Shown here piece by piece: positions 1-7,511 of a DNA stretch of 16,995 bases. The position numbers and the translations under genes are program-made. Source of the stretch: Clostridiales bacterium UBA1774 (GTDB lineage Bacteria > Bacillota > Clostridia > Oscillospirales > Oscillospiraceae); the NCBI GenBank assembly GCA_002314635.1, contig DCGQ01000061.1, positions 1 to 16,995 on the forward strand. The letters are read 5' to 3'. The notes beneath the pieces are model-generated. The model made no database searches. It saw nothing but the letters and a program-made list of their open reading frames with translations, and was not told the origin of the DNA. Positions within the stretch are counted from its first letter, which is position 1; each line of letters starts with the position of its first letter.

Positions 1-51
1 AAGTTCTGCCCCGAGTGCGGCGACCCCTTTGATGACGGTGATATCATCTGA
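1..51 (+). CDS. C-terminal tail of a zinc-ribbon protein (partial)
   Basis: Frame 1 is open from the first base and reads KFCPECGDPFDDGDII before a TGA at 49-51. The CPxCG knuckle is half of a zinc ribbon, and its place at the extreme C-terminus is typical of proteins with a terminal zinc-ribbon tail, such as some SPFH/band 7 proteins of Firmicutes. Only 16 residues are visible, so the main domain and function cannot be told. The gene runs in the same direction as gluQ, but two hairpins lie between them. Confidence 0.6.
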   Translation, partial: KFCPECGDPFDDGDII

Positions 52-60
52 ATAAACATG

Positions 61-86
61 ACCCCGCTGCCGCAAGGCAGCGGGGT
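61..86 (+). terminator. GC-rich hairpin after the zinc-ribbon gene
   Basis: An 11-bp perfect stem, ACCCCGCTGCC with GGCAGCGGGGT, closes a GCAA tetraloop ten bases after the TGA. The stem is strong, but only two T residues follow at once. The real stop may therefore be the combination with the next hairpin (94-117), which contains a T5 run. I infer the end of the upstream transcript here. Confidence 0.6.
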
Positions 87-93
87 TAGCGTG

Positions 94-117
94 TCAAAAA
101 GTCCGAGGACTTTTTGA
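94..117. terminator. Perfect palindrome with A5/T5 arms upstream of gluQ
   Basis: TCAAAAAGTCC at 94-104 is the exact inverse of GGACTTTTTGA at 107-117, with only GA between them. The fold would be about nine pairs with a small loop. The A-run on one arm and T-run on the other make it a possible terminator on either strand. It ends 13 bases before the gluQ ATG, so gluQ must either start inside or after it, or be attenuated by read-through. Confidence 0.45.
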
Positions 118-130
118 ATGAGGTACGGAA

Positions 131-1054
131 ATGAAGGAATATCCCATCGGGCGTTTTGCACCCACACCCAGCGGGCGTATGCATCTGGGTAATGCTTTTG
201 CCTATCTGCTGGCTTGGCTATCCGTCCGCAGCCGGGATGGGGAAATGATCCTCCGCATGGAGGATCTGGATACCCTGCGCTGTACTACGCAGCTGGCGGA
301 AGGCATCCGGGAGGATCTGCGCTGGCTGGGTCTTCTATGGGATCGGGAAACGCCGCCCCAGCGGGAGCGAACAGACGCCTATGAAGCGGCGCTGCAGCGG
401 CTGAAGGAGCGGGGTCATGTTTTTCCCTGCTGGTGTACCCGGGGCAGCCTGAATCTGGTCAATGCGCCCCATGCCAGCGACGGGCATCCCATCCACCCGG
501 CTTCCTGCAGAAACCGCAGCGAAGCGGAGCGGAAGCTTCAAAAGGAACCTCCGGCATGGCGGCTGGAAGCACCGGATCTGGAAATCCGCTTTACAGACGG
601 TCTTTGCGGCGCGTATTCCGAAAACCTGATGACCGAGTGCGGCGATTTTGTGCTGCGCCGTGCAGACGGGGTGTTTGTCTACCAGCTGGCAGTGGTAGTG
701 GATGACGGGGAAGCCGGAGTGAATGAGGTGGTGCGCGGCTGCGACCTGCTGTCCTCCACGCCCAGACAGTTGTATCTGTATCGCCTGCTGGGACTGACGC
801 CGCCGTCCTATTACCATGTGCCCATGCTGACGGATGCGGAAGGACGCAAGCTGTCCAAGCGGGACGCGGATATGGATCTGGGTCAGTTGCGGAAAACAAT
901 GCGTCCGGAGCAGGTGATCGGAAGACTGGCCTTCCGCTGCGGCCTGCTGGCGCGGGAGGAAGCGGTCTCTGCAAGGGAACTGGCGGCGGATTTCTCGTGG
1001 CAGAAGCTCCGCCGGGAAGACATTATCATCGGAGAAACGAAGGAGGACGCATAA
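131..1054 (+). CDS. gluQ: Glutamyl-Q tRNA(Asp) synthetase
   Basis: The 307-residue protein is a short class I glutamyl-tRNA synthetase paralogue that lacks the anticodon-binding domain. The family (GluQ/YadB) activates glutamate and attaches it to queuosine at position 34 of tRNA(Asp). The HIGH-type signature is HLGN (residues 18-21, after APTPSGRM), and the KMSKS-type loop is KLSKRD (240-245). Two cysteines at 100 and 102 and one at 126 match the zinc-binding site of the family, with a slightly long spacer. The length agrees with GluQ (about 290-310) rather than GltX (about 470-490). ATG at 131 follows a weak AGGTACGGA. The gene converges on atpC, with 79 bases between the stop codons. Confidence 0.9.
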   Translation: MKEYPIGRFAPTPSGRMHLGNAFAYLLAWLSVRSRDGEMILRMEDLDTLRCTTQLAEGIREDLRWLGLLWDRETPPQRERTDAYEAALQRLKERGHVFPCWCTRGSLNLVNAPHASDGHPIHPASCRNRSEAERKLQKEPPAWRLEAPDLEIRFTDGLCGAYSENLMTECGDFVLRRADGVFVYQLAVVVDDGEAGVNEVVRGCDLLSSTPRQLYLYRLLGLTPPSYYHVPMLTDAEGRKLSKRDADMDLGQLRKTMRPEQVIGRLAFRCGLLAREEAVSARELAADFSWQKLRREDIIIGETKEDA

Positions 1055-1087
1055 GCCGGGATAAAAAAGCGGCGATATTACGTTGAT

Positions 1088-1123
1088 TCCCCGGGATTCC
1101 GCCAGTGAACGGATTCCCGGGGA
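1088..1123. terminator. Hairpin between convergent gluQ and atpC
   Basis: TCCCCGGGATTCCG (1088-1101) pairs with CGGATTCCCGGGGA (1110-1123) with one T-T mismatch, around an eight-base loop. It lies between two converging genes and could end both transcripts. Neither side has an immediate T-run. On the minus strand a T6 run lies about 20 bases beyond the stem, so its efficiency as a terminator is uncertain. Confidence 0.55.
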
Positions 1124-1133
1124 CTGCTTATGC

Positions 1134-1550
1134 TCAGTTATTGACCGTGTTGTGCTTTTTGACTTTCAGATTGTTGATGGCATTGGTGAGCATCAAGCGG
1201 GAAAGCATATAGTCCTCGTAACCCTGTTTTTGGGACAGCTCCAGTCTGGCCTGTTCCGCTTCCTGCCGCTGCTGTTCCTCATCGATCTCCTCGGGCAGCA
1301 GTGCCTGTTCACAAAGAACACAGACACCGGTATCTGCAACATCCACCATGCCGCTGGAGATGGAAAATCGGGTTTTGTTTCCGTCCGGGGTGGTGTACCA
1401 CGCCTCTCCGTAGGTGATGGAGGCAGAGATAGGGGAGCGATCCGCCTGAATGCCCAGCATCCCGTCGGTGATCGGAAGCACCAGCGAAAGACAGTCGCCC
1501 TGATAGAACACCCGATCCGGTGTGAGAATATCCAGATGGAAAGGCTTCAT
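1134..1550 (-). CDS. atpC: ATP synthase F1 subunit epsilon
   Basis: The 138-residue protein is of normal length for epsilon, a part of the central rotor stalk that contacts gamma and the c-ring and can regulate ATP hydrolysis. The N-terminal beta-sandwich begins FHLDILTPDRVFY and contains the family-typical GMLGI, the usual sign of this subunit. From about residue 88 a charged helical region (EEIDEEQQRQEAEQARLEL) forms the C-terminal helical hairpin. The ATG overlaps the atpD stop as ATGA, so translation is probably coupled. It is the last gene of the atp operon. Confidence 0.95.
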   Translation of the reverse strand: MKPFHLDILTPDRVFYQGDCLSLVLPITDGMLGIQADRSPISASITYGEAWYTTPDGNKTRFSISSGMVDVADTGVCVLCEQALLPEEIDEEQQRQEAEQARLELSQKQGYEDYMLSRLMLTNAINNLKVKKHNTVNN

Positions 1551-2974
1551 ATGCCGCTTTCCTCCAACTGCTTTGCTTTTGCCGCAGCATCCGCAAAGGT
1601 GCCCACGTTGAAAAACGCGGCCTCGGGGAAATCATCGCCTTCCCCGTCGAGGATGGCGCGAAAGCTGCGAACGGTTTCCGAAAGCGGCACATAGACGCCC
1701 TTGGTGCCGGTGAATTTCTCCGCCACGGTGAAAGGCTGGGACAGGAAACGCTGCAGCTTTCTGGCACGGCGGACCACCAGCTTGTCTTCCTCACTCAGCT
1801 CATCCATGCCCAGAATGGCGATGATGTCCTGCAGCTCGTTATAATGCTCCAGATATTCCTGAACCCGTCTGGCTACCTGATAGTGTTCTTCACCAACGAT
1901 CTCCGGATCCAGCATCTGAGAGGAGGATTCCAGCGGATCCACCGCAGGGTAGATGCCCAACTCGGCGATTTTTCGGCTGAGAACCGTGGTGGCGTCCAGA
2001 TGGGCGAAGGTGGTGGCGGGAGCCGGGTCTGTCAGGTCATCGGCGGGAACGTAAATGGCCTGCACCGAGGTGACGGAACCGTTTTTCGTGGAGGCAATCC
2101 GTTCCTCCAGCTCACCCAGCTCCTGCGACAGCGTGGGCTGATAACCCACGGCAGAGGGCATTCGTCCCAGCAGGGTGGAGACCTCGCTGCCCGCCTGAAT
2201 GAAACGGTAAATGTTGTCGATAAACAGCAGCACATCCTTGCGGCTCACATCCCGGAAATGCTCCGCAATGGTCAGACCGGTCAGCGCCACACGCATACGG
2301 ACGCCCGGCGCTTCGTTCATCTGCCCAAAGACCAGCGCCGTCTTGTTCAGCACGCCGCTTTCGGACATTTCACTGTAGAGATCGTTGCCTTCCCGGCTGC
2401 GTTCTCCCACACCGGTGAAGATAGAGTAGCCGCCGTGCTCCGTTGCGATATTGTGAATCAGCTCCTGAATCAGAACGGTCTTGCCAACACCGGCGCCGCC
2501 GAACAGACCGATTTTGCCGCCTTTGGCGTAGGGTGCCAGCAGGTCGATGACCTTGATGCCGGTTTCCAGAATGCTTTCCGTAGAAGCACGCTGGGAATAG
2601 GCGGGGGCAGGCTGATAGATGGAGCGGCGGGGCGCTTCCGCAGGAATGGGGTCTCCGCCGTCCAGCGGCTGACCCAGCACATTCAGAAGCCTGCCCAGAA
2701 CCGCTTCGCCCACGGGAACGGAGATCGGCGCACCGGTGGCCCGTACCGGCAGCTCCCGGCACAGTCCCTCGCTGGCACCCAGCAGGACACAGCGCACCAC
2801 ACTGCCGCCTACGTGCTGCACAACCTCCATTTCCAGCTGCTTACCCGGCAGCTCTGTCAGCAGCAGCTCCCGGATCTTCGGAAGCTGTTCCGCTTCAAAA
2901 CGGACATCCACCACCGGCCCGGTGATCTGAATGATCCGCCCGATTCTATCCTGCATGTTATTCTGTTCCGGCAT
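1547..2974 (-). CDS. atpD: ATP synthase F1 subunit beta
   Basis: This is the catalytic subunit of F1, 475 residues from the chosen start. The P-loop GGAGVGKT, the GERSREG arginine-rich segment, the Walker B region LLFIDNI, the LGRMPSAVGYQPTL segment and an intact DELSEED motif are all present. The frame stays open upstream to 3040, but ATG at 2974 (MPEQNNMQDRIGRI) is preceded by AGGAGG at 2983-2988 with an eight-base spacer and fits the family N-terminus. This start overlaps the end of atpG by 17 bases. The 4-base ATGA overlap with atpC downstream suggests tight coupling. Confidence 0.95.
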   Translation of the reverse strand: MPEQNNMQDRIGRIIQITGPVVDVRFEAEQLPKIRELLLTELPGKQLEMEVVQHVGGSVVRCVLLGASEGLCRELPVRATGAPISVPVGEAVLGRLLNVLGQPLDGGDPIPAEAPRRSIYQPAPAYSQRASTESILETGIKVIDLLAPYAKGGKIGLFGGAGVGKTVLIQELIHNIATEHGGYSIFTGVGERSREGNDLYSEMSESGVLNKTALVFGQMNEAPGVRMRVALTGLTIAEHFRDVSRKDVLLFIDNIYRFIQAGSEVSTLLGRMPSAVGYQPTLSQELGELEERIASTKNGSVTSVQAIYVPADDLTDPAPATTFAHLDATTVLSRKIAELGIYPAVDPLESSSQMLDPEIVGEEHYQVARRVQEYLEHYNELQDIIAILGMDELSEEDKLVVRRARKLQRFLSQPFTVAEKFTGTKGVYVPLSETVRSFRAILDGEGDDFPEAAFFNVGTFADAAAKAKQLEESGI

Positions 2975-3869
2975 CTTCTTTGCCTCCTGCGGCTGCCTGC
3001 CGCTTGCGTTTCTGCGCCTGTGCCCCGGCAGCGATCTCAATCATTTCATTGGTGATGGCGGACTGCCGAAGCTTGTTATACTGGGTTTTCAGTTCTTTCA
3101 GCAGGGATTCCGCATTGTCACTGGCACTCTTCATGGCGTTCATACGGGCCTGCTGCTCGCTGCAATAGCTTTCCACCAGACAGCCGTAGACGAAGCCGGT
3201 GAGGTAAGCGGGAATCACGCCGTTCAGAACCTCTTCATAGCTGGGGACAAACTCCCTCTCCGCAGCGGCTTTTCCGGATACGGGAAACGAGGTGCGGCTC
3301 AGGGGCAGCAGGGTCAGCTCCCGGCAGACACCGGGGGTGTTTCCCATATAGTCGGTGTAAATGATATGAATATCGTCCACCAGATCATCCCGATAAGCGG
3401 TGAGAAGGCGGGAACTCATCTGCCTTGCCAGTGGGAGCGAGGGTGCTGATGCGGAAAAATGGAAGCTCTTTTCAAAATCCAGCTTTTGATTCAGAAAGGT
3501 CTGTCTGCCGTATTCACCCAGAATAAAGACCCGACAGCGGGCGTGCTTTTGCATATAACCCTGACAGACCCGGATGGCCTCCTGATTGTAAGCGCCTGCC
3601 AGACCCTTATCGGAGGTGATCAGCAGGATGCCGTGGACCCGTTCCGCAGCCGAGCGGGGTTTTTGAAAATAGCGGTTGTCCGACTGGGGACCAAGCTGCA
3701 CCAGCTCGCCGATTCTGGCTGCCAGTGCTTCAAAATAGGGCGTGGAGGAACTGAGGCTCCGCAGCGCCTTCTGCATTTTGGCCGAGGAAATCATATACAT
3801 GGCATCGGTGATCTTCTTTGTCTCCTGTATGCCCTCAATGCGGCTGCGTACCTCACTGGCGCTGGGCAT
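2958..3869 (-). CDS. atpG: ATP synthase F1 subunit gamma
   Basis: This is the rotating central stalk of F1, 303 residues long (family about 285-300). The N-terminal coiled-coil helix has the signature RSRIEGIQETKKITDAMYMISSAKM (quoted here only as a landmark near residues 8-32). The C-terminal helix contains TNEMIEIAAGA, matching the usual end of gamma. After that the protein carries a basic, low-complexity tail of about 20 residues (KRKRQAAAGGKEDAGTE) that is longer than in most homologues. It sits 20 bases downstream of atpA and overlaps atpD. Confidence 0.93.
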   Translation of the reverse strand: MPSASEVRSRIEGIQETKKITDAMYMISSAKMQKALRSLSSSTPYFEALAARIGELVQLGPQSDNRYFQKPRSAAERVHGILLITSDKGLAGAYNQEAIRVCQGYMQKHARCRVFILGEYGRQTFLNQKLDFEKSFHFSASAPSLPLARQMSSRLLTAYRDDLVDDIHIIYTDYMGNTPGVCRELTLLPLSRTSFPVSGKAAAEREFVPSYEEVLNGVIPAYLTGFVYGCLVESYCSEQQARMNAMKSASDNAESLLKELKTQYNKLRQSAITNEMIEIAAGAQAQKRKRQAAAGGKEDAGTE

Positions 3870-3889
3870 GATGGTTCACCCCGCTTTCC

Positions 3890-5662
3890 TTATACCTGCG
3901 GCGCGGCAAAGAAGCTTTTTGCCGCATTCAGAATCTCGGATTTCAACTGCTCGGAATAATTGTGATGATGGTCAATGTTCAGACACAGAGAACGGTGTGT
4001 CTGCTCCAGATATTCCAGCAGCTCCTGCTGCTTCTGCCGGATCTCCCGCACGGGAATATCCGTAAAGAAGCCTGCCTGTGCACACAGCAGCGTGATCACC
4101 TGCCGGTGCAGCTCCATGGGCTGTGCCTTGTCCTGCCGAAGCAGCTGCATCAGGCCTGCACCGTAGCGGAGCTGGCGGGCGGTGCCCGCATCCAGATCGC
4201 CGCCGAACTGGGAAAATGCCTGCATTTCCCGGTACTGTGCCAGATCCAGACGGATGCTGCCCACGGATTTCTTCATCACACTGGTCTGAGCCGAACCGCC
4301 CACGCGGGAGACGGACAGACCTACATTGATGGCCGGACGCTGACCGGCAAAGAACAGGTCACTTTCCAGAAAAATCTGCCCGTCGGTGATGGAAATGATG
4401 TTGGTGGGGATATAGGCGGAAACATCACCGGCCTGCGTCTCCACGATGGGCAGCGCGGACATACTGCCGCCGCCCAGCGCATCCGACAGCTGGGCAGACC
4501 GTTCCAGCAGACGGGAATGAAGATAGAATACATCGCCCGGATAAGCTTCCCGCCCGGGAGACCGCTCCAGCAGCAGACTCAAGGTGCGGTAGGCAACGGC
4601 GTGCTTGGAAAGATCATCGTAGATGATCAGCACATCCCGCCCGTGATACATGAAATACTCCGCAACGGCGCAGCCTGCGTAGGGAGCGATGTACTGCAGA
4701 GAGGCGGAATCACTGGCAGGAGAGGAGACCACCACGGTGTAATCCATGGCGTCGTGTTTTTTCAGCGTGGACACCACCTTGGCAATGGAGCTGGCCTTCT
4801 GACCGATGGCTACGTAGACGCAGACCACATTCTTACCTTTCTGGTTCAAGATGGTGTCTGTGGCAATCGTAGTCTTTCCGGTCTGCCGGTCCCCGATGAT
4901 CAGCTCACGCTGACCCTTGCCGATGGGGAACATGGAGTCGATGGCCAGAATGCCGGTTTCCAGCGGCTTTGTCACCGGCTTCCGTTCCATGATGCCGGGA
5001 GCGGGCCGCTCAATGGGGAAATACTCCTTGGCACCGTAGTCGCCGCCATCGTCCACCGGCATACCCATGGGGTCGATGATGCGGCCCAGAATGCGGGTGC
5101 TGATGGGGATTCCGGCGGTTCTGCGGGTGCGGACCACGCGGCTGCCCTCCACAATTTCATCATCACCGCCGAACAGCACCACACCGTTCAGTCCGTCTGC
5201 CCGGATGTCCTGCACCATGCCCTTGACGCCGCAGTCAAACAGCAGGATCTCTCCGTACTCCACTTCCCGCAGACCGGACACCATGGCGATCCCGTCACCG
5301 ACGGACCGGACAAAACCCACCTGCTGGTGTCCCACGTGCAGAGAGAAGGCTTCAATATCCTCCCGAAGCAGAGAAACGATCTTGTCCGGGTCATAGACCT
5401 TGCCCAGAGACTGAAAGGATTTGCGAAGCTGGCGAACCCGACCCAGCGTACTCCAGTCATAGTTTTCATCACCCACAAAGATGCGGAAGCCGCCCACCAC
5501 CCGGGGATCCTCCCTGACGGAGAAAATGATCTGATTCGTGCGGTATTTTTCTTCAAAGAACTGCCGCAGCCCGTCCAGCTGCGCGTCCGTGGGCGGCGTG
5601 ACGCACTGGATTTCCACGGTGACGGGCTGGTTCGAAAAATCACTGTGGTTCGGGTTACTCAT
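3890..5662 (-). CDS. atpA: ATP synthase F1 subunit alpha with N-terminal delta C-terminal domain (fusion)
   Basis: Alpha is the non-catalytic nucleotide-binding subunit of F1. The nucleotide-binding core is standard: P-loop GDRQTGKT (residues 257-264), VYVAIGQKASSIA, LIIYDDLSKHAVAYR, and VGLSVSRVGGSAQ near 447-459. The protein is 590 residues, whereas alpha is usually 500-513. The extra residues, about 13-85, align without gaps to the C-terminal domain of the delta subunit. Diagnostic pieces are PTDAQLDGLRQFFEEKY, then DPRVVGGFRIFVGD, then a GRVRQLRKSF end, corresponding to the TDEQL, GGVxxxxGD and GRLxRL segments of delta. The usual alpha N-terminal helix follows (DPDKIVSLLREDIEAF). ATG at 5662 follows GGAAGGAAAG. 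The frame is open to 5776, but that part lies inside atpF. The eight-base overlap with atpF leaves no room for atpH. Confidence 0.93.
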   Translation of the reverse strand: MSNPNHSDFSNQPVTVEIQCVTPPTDAQLDGLRQFFEEKYRTNQIIFSVREDPRVVGGFRIFVGDENYDWSTLGRVRQLRKSFQSLGKVYDPDKIVSLLREDIEAFSLHVGHQQVGFVRSVGDGIAMVSGLREVEYGEILLFDCGVKGMVQDIRADGLNGVVLFGGDDEIVEGSRVVRTRRTAGIPISTRILGRIIDPMGMPVDDGGDYGAKEYFPIERPAPGIMERKPVTKPLETGILAIDSMFPIGKGQRELIIGDRQTGKTTIATDTILNQKGKNVVCVYVAIGQKASSIAKVVSTLKKHDAMDYTVVVSSPASDSASLQYIAPYAGCAVAEYFMYHGRDVLIIYDDLSKHAVAYRTLSLLLERSPGREAYPGDVFYLHSRLLERSAQLSDALGGGSMSALPIVETQAGDVSAYIPTNIISITDGQIFLESDLFFAGQRPAINVGLSVSRVGGSAQTSVMKKSVGSIRLDLAQYREMQAFSQFGGDLDAGTARQLRYGAGLMQLLRQDKAQPMELHRQVITLLCAQAGFFTDIPVREIRQKQQELLEYLEQTHRSLCLNIDHHHNYSEQLKSEILNAAKSFFAAPQV

Positions 5663-6164
5663 TGCGCTTTCCTTCCTGTTCCTGCCGTGCCAGACGGATG
5701 AACTCGTCGTAAAGCGCACTGTCCCGCTGCGGCGTGACGGTATCGCTGAGCAGACGCTGGGCAGAGGAGAGAACAAGCTCGCTGATCTCGGTCTGAGCGG
5801 ATTCCAGAATGTGCGTTTTCCGTTCCTCCGCCTCCTGCTCTGCCGCCTGCAGAATGGCCTGTGCCTTCTGTTCCGCTTCCTTTACCGTGCGGGCGGAGAC
5901 CTCCGCCATATCCTTTTCGTTGGCTTTCCGTTTCTCGGAAAGCTCCTGCTCTACGTCCAGCAGCTTCTGTTCGTATTCCGCCTGCAGCTTTTTGTTTTCC
6001 TCCGCCGCTGCCCGATTCTGTTCCTCCAGATCGGAAAAATACTGCTTCCGCTGCTCCAGAAATTTCTGAATAGGCAGATACAGCAGAAAGATCAGACCGC
6101 CTGCCAGAATCACGAAATTCAGCATATGCAGCAGGATCTGCATGAAATCAATGTTCAGAGGCAT
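5655..6164 (-). CDS. atpF: ATP synthase Fo subunit b
   Basis: The 169-residue protein has the classic b layout. One N-terminal membrane helix (about residues 8-29, LLHMLNFVILAGGLIFLLYL) is followed by a long charged coiled coil rich in Glu, Lys, Gln and Ala that forms the peripheral stalk. Its C-terminus (SAQRLLSDTVTPQRDSALYDEFI) resembles the end of b that binds delta. Here the binding partner is presumably the delta-like domain fused to alpha. The start is 12 bases after the atpE stop, and the end overlaps the start of atpA by eight bases. Confidence 0.94.
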   Translation of the reverse strand: MPLNIDFMQILLHMLNFVILAGGLIFLLYLPIQKFLEQRKQYFSDLEEQNRAAAEENKKLQAEYEQKLLDVEQELSEKRKANEKDMAEVSARTVKEAEQKAQAILQAAEQEAEERKTHILESAQTEISELVLSSAQRLLSDTVTPQRDSALYDEFIRLARQEQEGKRNE

Positions 6165-6176
6165 AACGGTTCCCTC

Positions 6177-6539
6177 TTACAGCACGAAGATGATCAGAAT
6201 GGCAACGATCAGCGCGTAGATGATCGCGGTTTCAATAAAGACCAGACCCAGCATCATGGCAGAGTTGATCTTACCGCTGGCTTCCGGTTGACGGGCCATG
6301 CTTTCCGTGCTATGGGAGATGGCCATGCCCATGGCGATGGCGCCGCCGGTGCCTACCAGACCCACCACGATGGCGGCGGCAATGGCCTTGGTGGAAAGAA
6401 CCTTGCTTTCCCCGGTTTCGGACTGGGTTTCTGCGGGAGCTTCCTCTTCCGCAGCCAGCGCGGGAGCGGCCAGCAGAGAGACCATGGTGACCAGCAGCAG
6501 GGCGGTCAGCAGCAGAGAGAGCAGTTTTTTCTTATTCAT
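6177..6539 (-). CDS. atpE: ATP synthase Fo subunit c with N-terminal signal peptide and acidic linker
   Basis: The last ~70 residues form the normal c hairpin: a glycine/alanine-rich first helix (about 51-75), the polar loop with the conserved ARQPE (82-86), and a second helix with the ion-binding carboxylate Glu103 in FIETAIIY. The protein is 120 residues rather than 70-90. The extra N-terminus is a textbook Sec signal: MNKKK, a leucine-rich core, then APALA at 25-29 as a likely cleavage site. A short Glu-rich linker (EEEAPAETQSETGES) follows. The N-terminus of c lies on the outer face of the membrane, so a cleaved signal is topologically sensible. The start overlaps the atpB stop by eight bases. 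Confidence 0.93.
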   Translation of the reverse strand: MNKKKLLSLLLTALLLVTMVSLLAAPALAAEEEAPAETQSETGESKVLSTKAIAAAIVVGLVGTGGAIAMGMAISHSTESMARQPEASGKINSAMMLGLVFIETAIIYALIVAILIIFVL

Positions 6540-7368
6540 GTTTTTTATCCTTCTTTCCTTTCTTTTTTACCGGCTCCACCGCTTCACCATAGAAGATGGA
6601 GACCAGTGTGGCCAGAACATAGGTCTGGATGGCGGCATGAAGCAGCGTAAACAGAATGCCGACAATGACGGGGAGAATAAAGCTGAGGGAAACATAGTAG
6701 TAGACCAGCTCCGTGACCAGCAGACCGCTGAGCAGCGCACCGAACAGCCGGAAGCTCATGGATACAGGCAGCGAGAAATCCTTTAGAACCCGGAGTCCGC
6801 CACGGAGACCGCCGGAGATCAGACCGGCGCCCAGAATCACCGCATAGGAGAGAAAACCCATGGCGATGGCGGCGTTGATGTCCGAAATGGGAGCGGGCAG
6901 CGCCACGGACGCACCCTCTGTTGTGACACCCTGAATGCCCAGCAGCTCAAACAGCGTGCTGAAAAAGATATACACACCGGCACTGAAAATATAGGCACCG
7001 ACGAATTTCGGCTTGTGAGGACTGTTGGCAGCGGCCATATCTCCGAAAAACTCTACCAGCTTTTCCAGAACCACCTGAAACTTTCCCGGCACCATGCGAA
7101 ACCGGGGAATCACGAAAATGCGGATCACCGCAGCCGCAGCCAGCAGGATTCCGGTCATGATGACGGCGGACAGCAGCGCCGGATTTACGGTGAGACCGAA
7201 AAGGGAAAAACGGTTTTCTTCATGCAGAACCCCGTCCAGCATGATCTCCTGCAGGGTTTCGTGTTTTGCGTCCGGCGGCCACAGCGCGATGATCCCGATG
7301 CAGATGACCGCGATGAGCATCAGCCAGACAATGAGAAAGCGTTTTCGCTGTTTTCGATATTGCTCCAT
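6532..7368 (-). CDS. atpB: ATP synthase Fo subunit a
   Basis: This is the stator half-channel subunit, 278 residues with several membrane helices. The essential arginine is in SFRLFGALLSG, and the conserved glutamine of the last helix is in AAIQTYVLATL. The asparagine usual after RLFG is Ala here. The PAPISDINAAIAMGFLSY region matches the PTxDIN helix of the family. The frame is open to 7440, but AGGAGG at 7377-7382 is eight bases before ATG 7368 and only two bases before ATG 7374, so 7368 (MEQYRKQRKRF) is chosen. It is the first gene of the atp operon, and no atpI precedes it. Confidence 0.92.
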   Translation of the reverse strand: MEQYRKQRKRFLIVWLMLIAVICIGIIALWPPDAKHETLQEIMLDGVLHEENRFSLFGLTVNPALLSAVIMTGILLAAAAVIRIFVIPRFRMVPGKFQVVLEKLVEFFGDMAAANSPHKPKFVGAYIFSAGVYIFFSTLFELLGIQGVTTEGASVALPAPISDINAAIAMGFLSYAVILGAGLISGGLRGGLRVLKDFSLPVSMSFRLFGALLSGLLVTELVYYYVSLSFILPVIVGILFTLLHAAIQTYVLATLVSIFYGEAVEPVKKKGKKDKKHE

Positions 7369-7411
7369 AAGCATAGCCTCCTGTTCCGAATGGACATATC
7401 GAGATACCCCT

Positions 7412-7440
7412 ATCATAAACCCGAAATGGGTGTTTTTCAA
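7412..7440 (-). promoter_or_regulatory. Sigma-70 promoter of the atp operon
   Basis: On the minus strand a TTGAAA -35 box (7440-7435) is followed after exactly 17 bases by a TATGAT -10 box (7417-7412). Transcription would begin near 7405, giving a leader of roughly 35-40 bases before the atpB ATG. This is the best promoter match in the window, and it is placed where an operon promoter is expected. Confidence 0.7.
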
Positions 7441-7473
7441 CAGAAAACAGGTTTTTATCCGAAATAAGCGTGA

Positions 7474-7505
7474 CAGCGGCCTCTGCCCGAAGGCGGAAGC
7501 CGCTG
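7474..7505 (-). terminator. Possible terminator of the glycosidase operon
   Basis: CAGCGGC (7474-7480) pairs with GCCGCTG (7499-7505), and an inner GCCTTCGGGC-like stem lies in the loop. It starts seven bases after the stop of the GH95-like gene on the minus strand. Only scattered T residues follow (TCACGCTTATTTC), so termination before the atp promoter is plausible but may be partial. Confidence 0.4.
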
Positions 7506-7511
7506 CGGAAC

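Noticed and set aside
3962..5701. A 579-codon open frame antisense to atpA, and a similar one at 1844-3055 antisense to atpD
   Set aside because: Composition is His/Gln/Gly-rich without known motifs, starts lack ribosome binding sites, and the opposite strand encodes clear ATP synthase subunits. These are shadows of GC-rich codon use.
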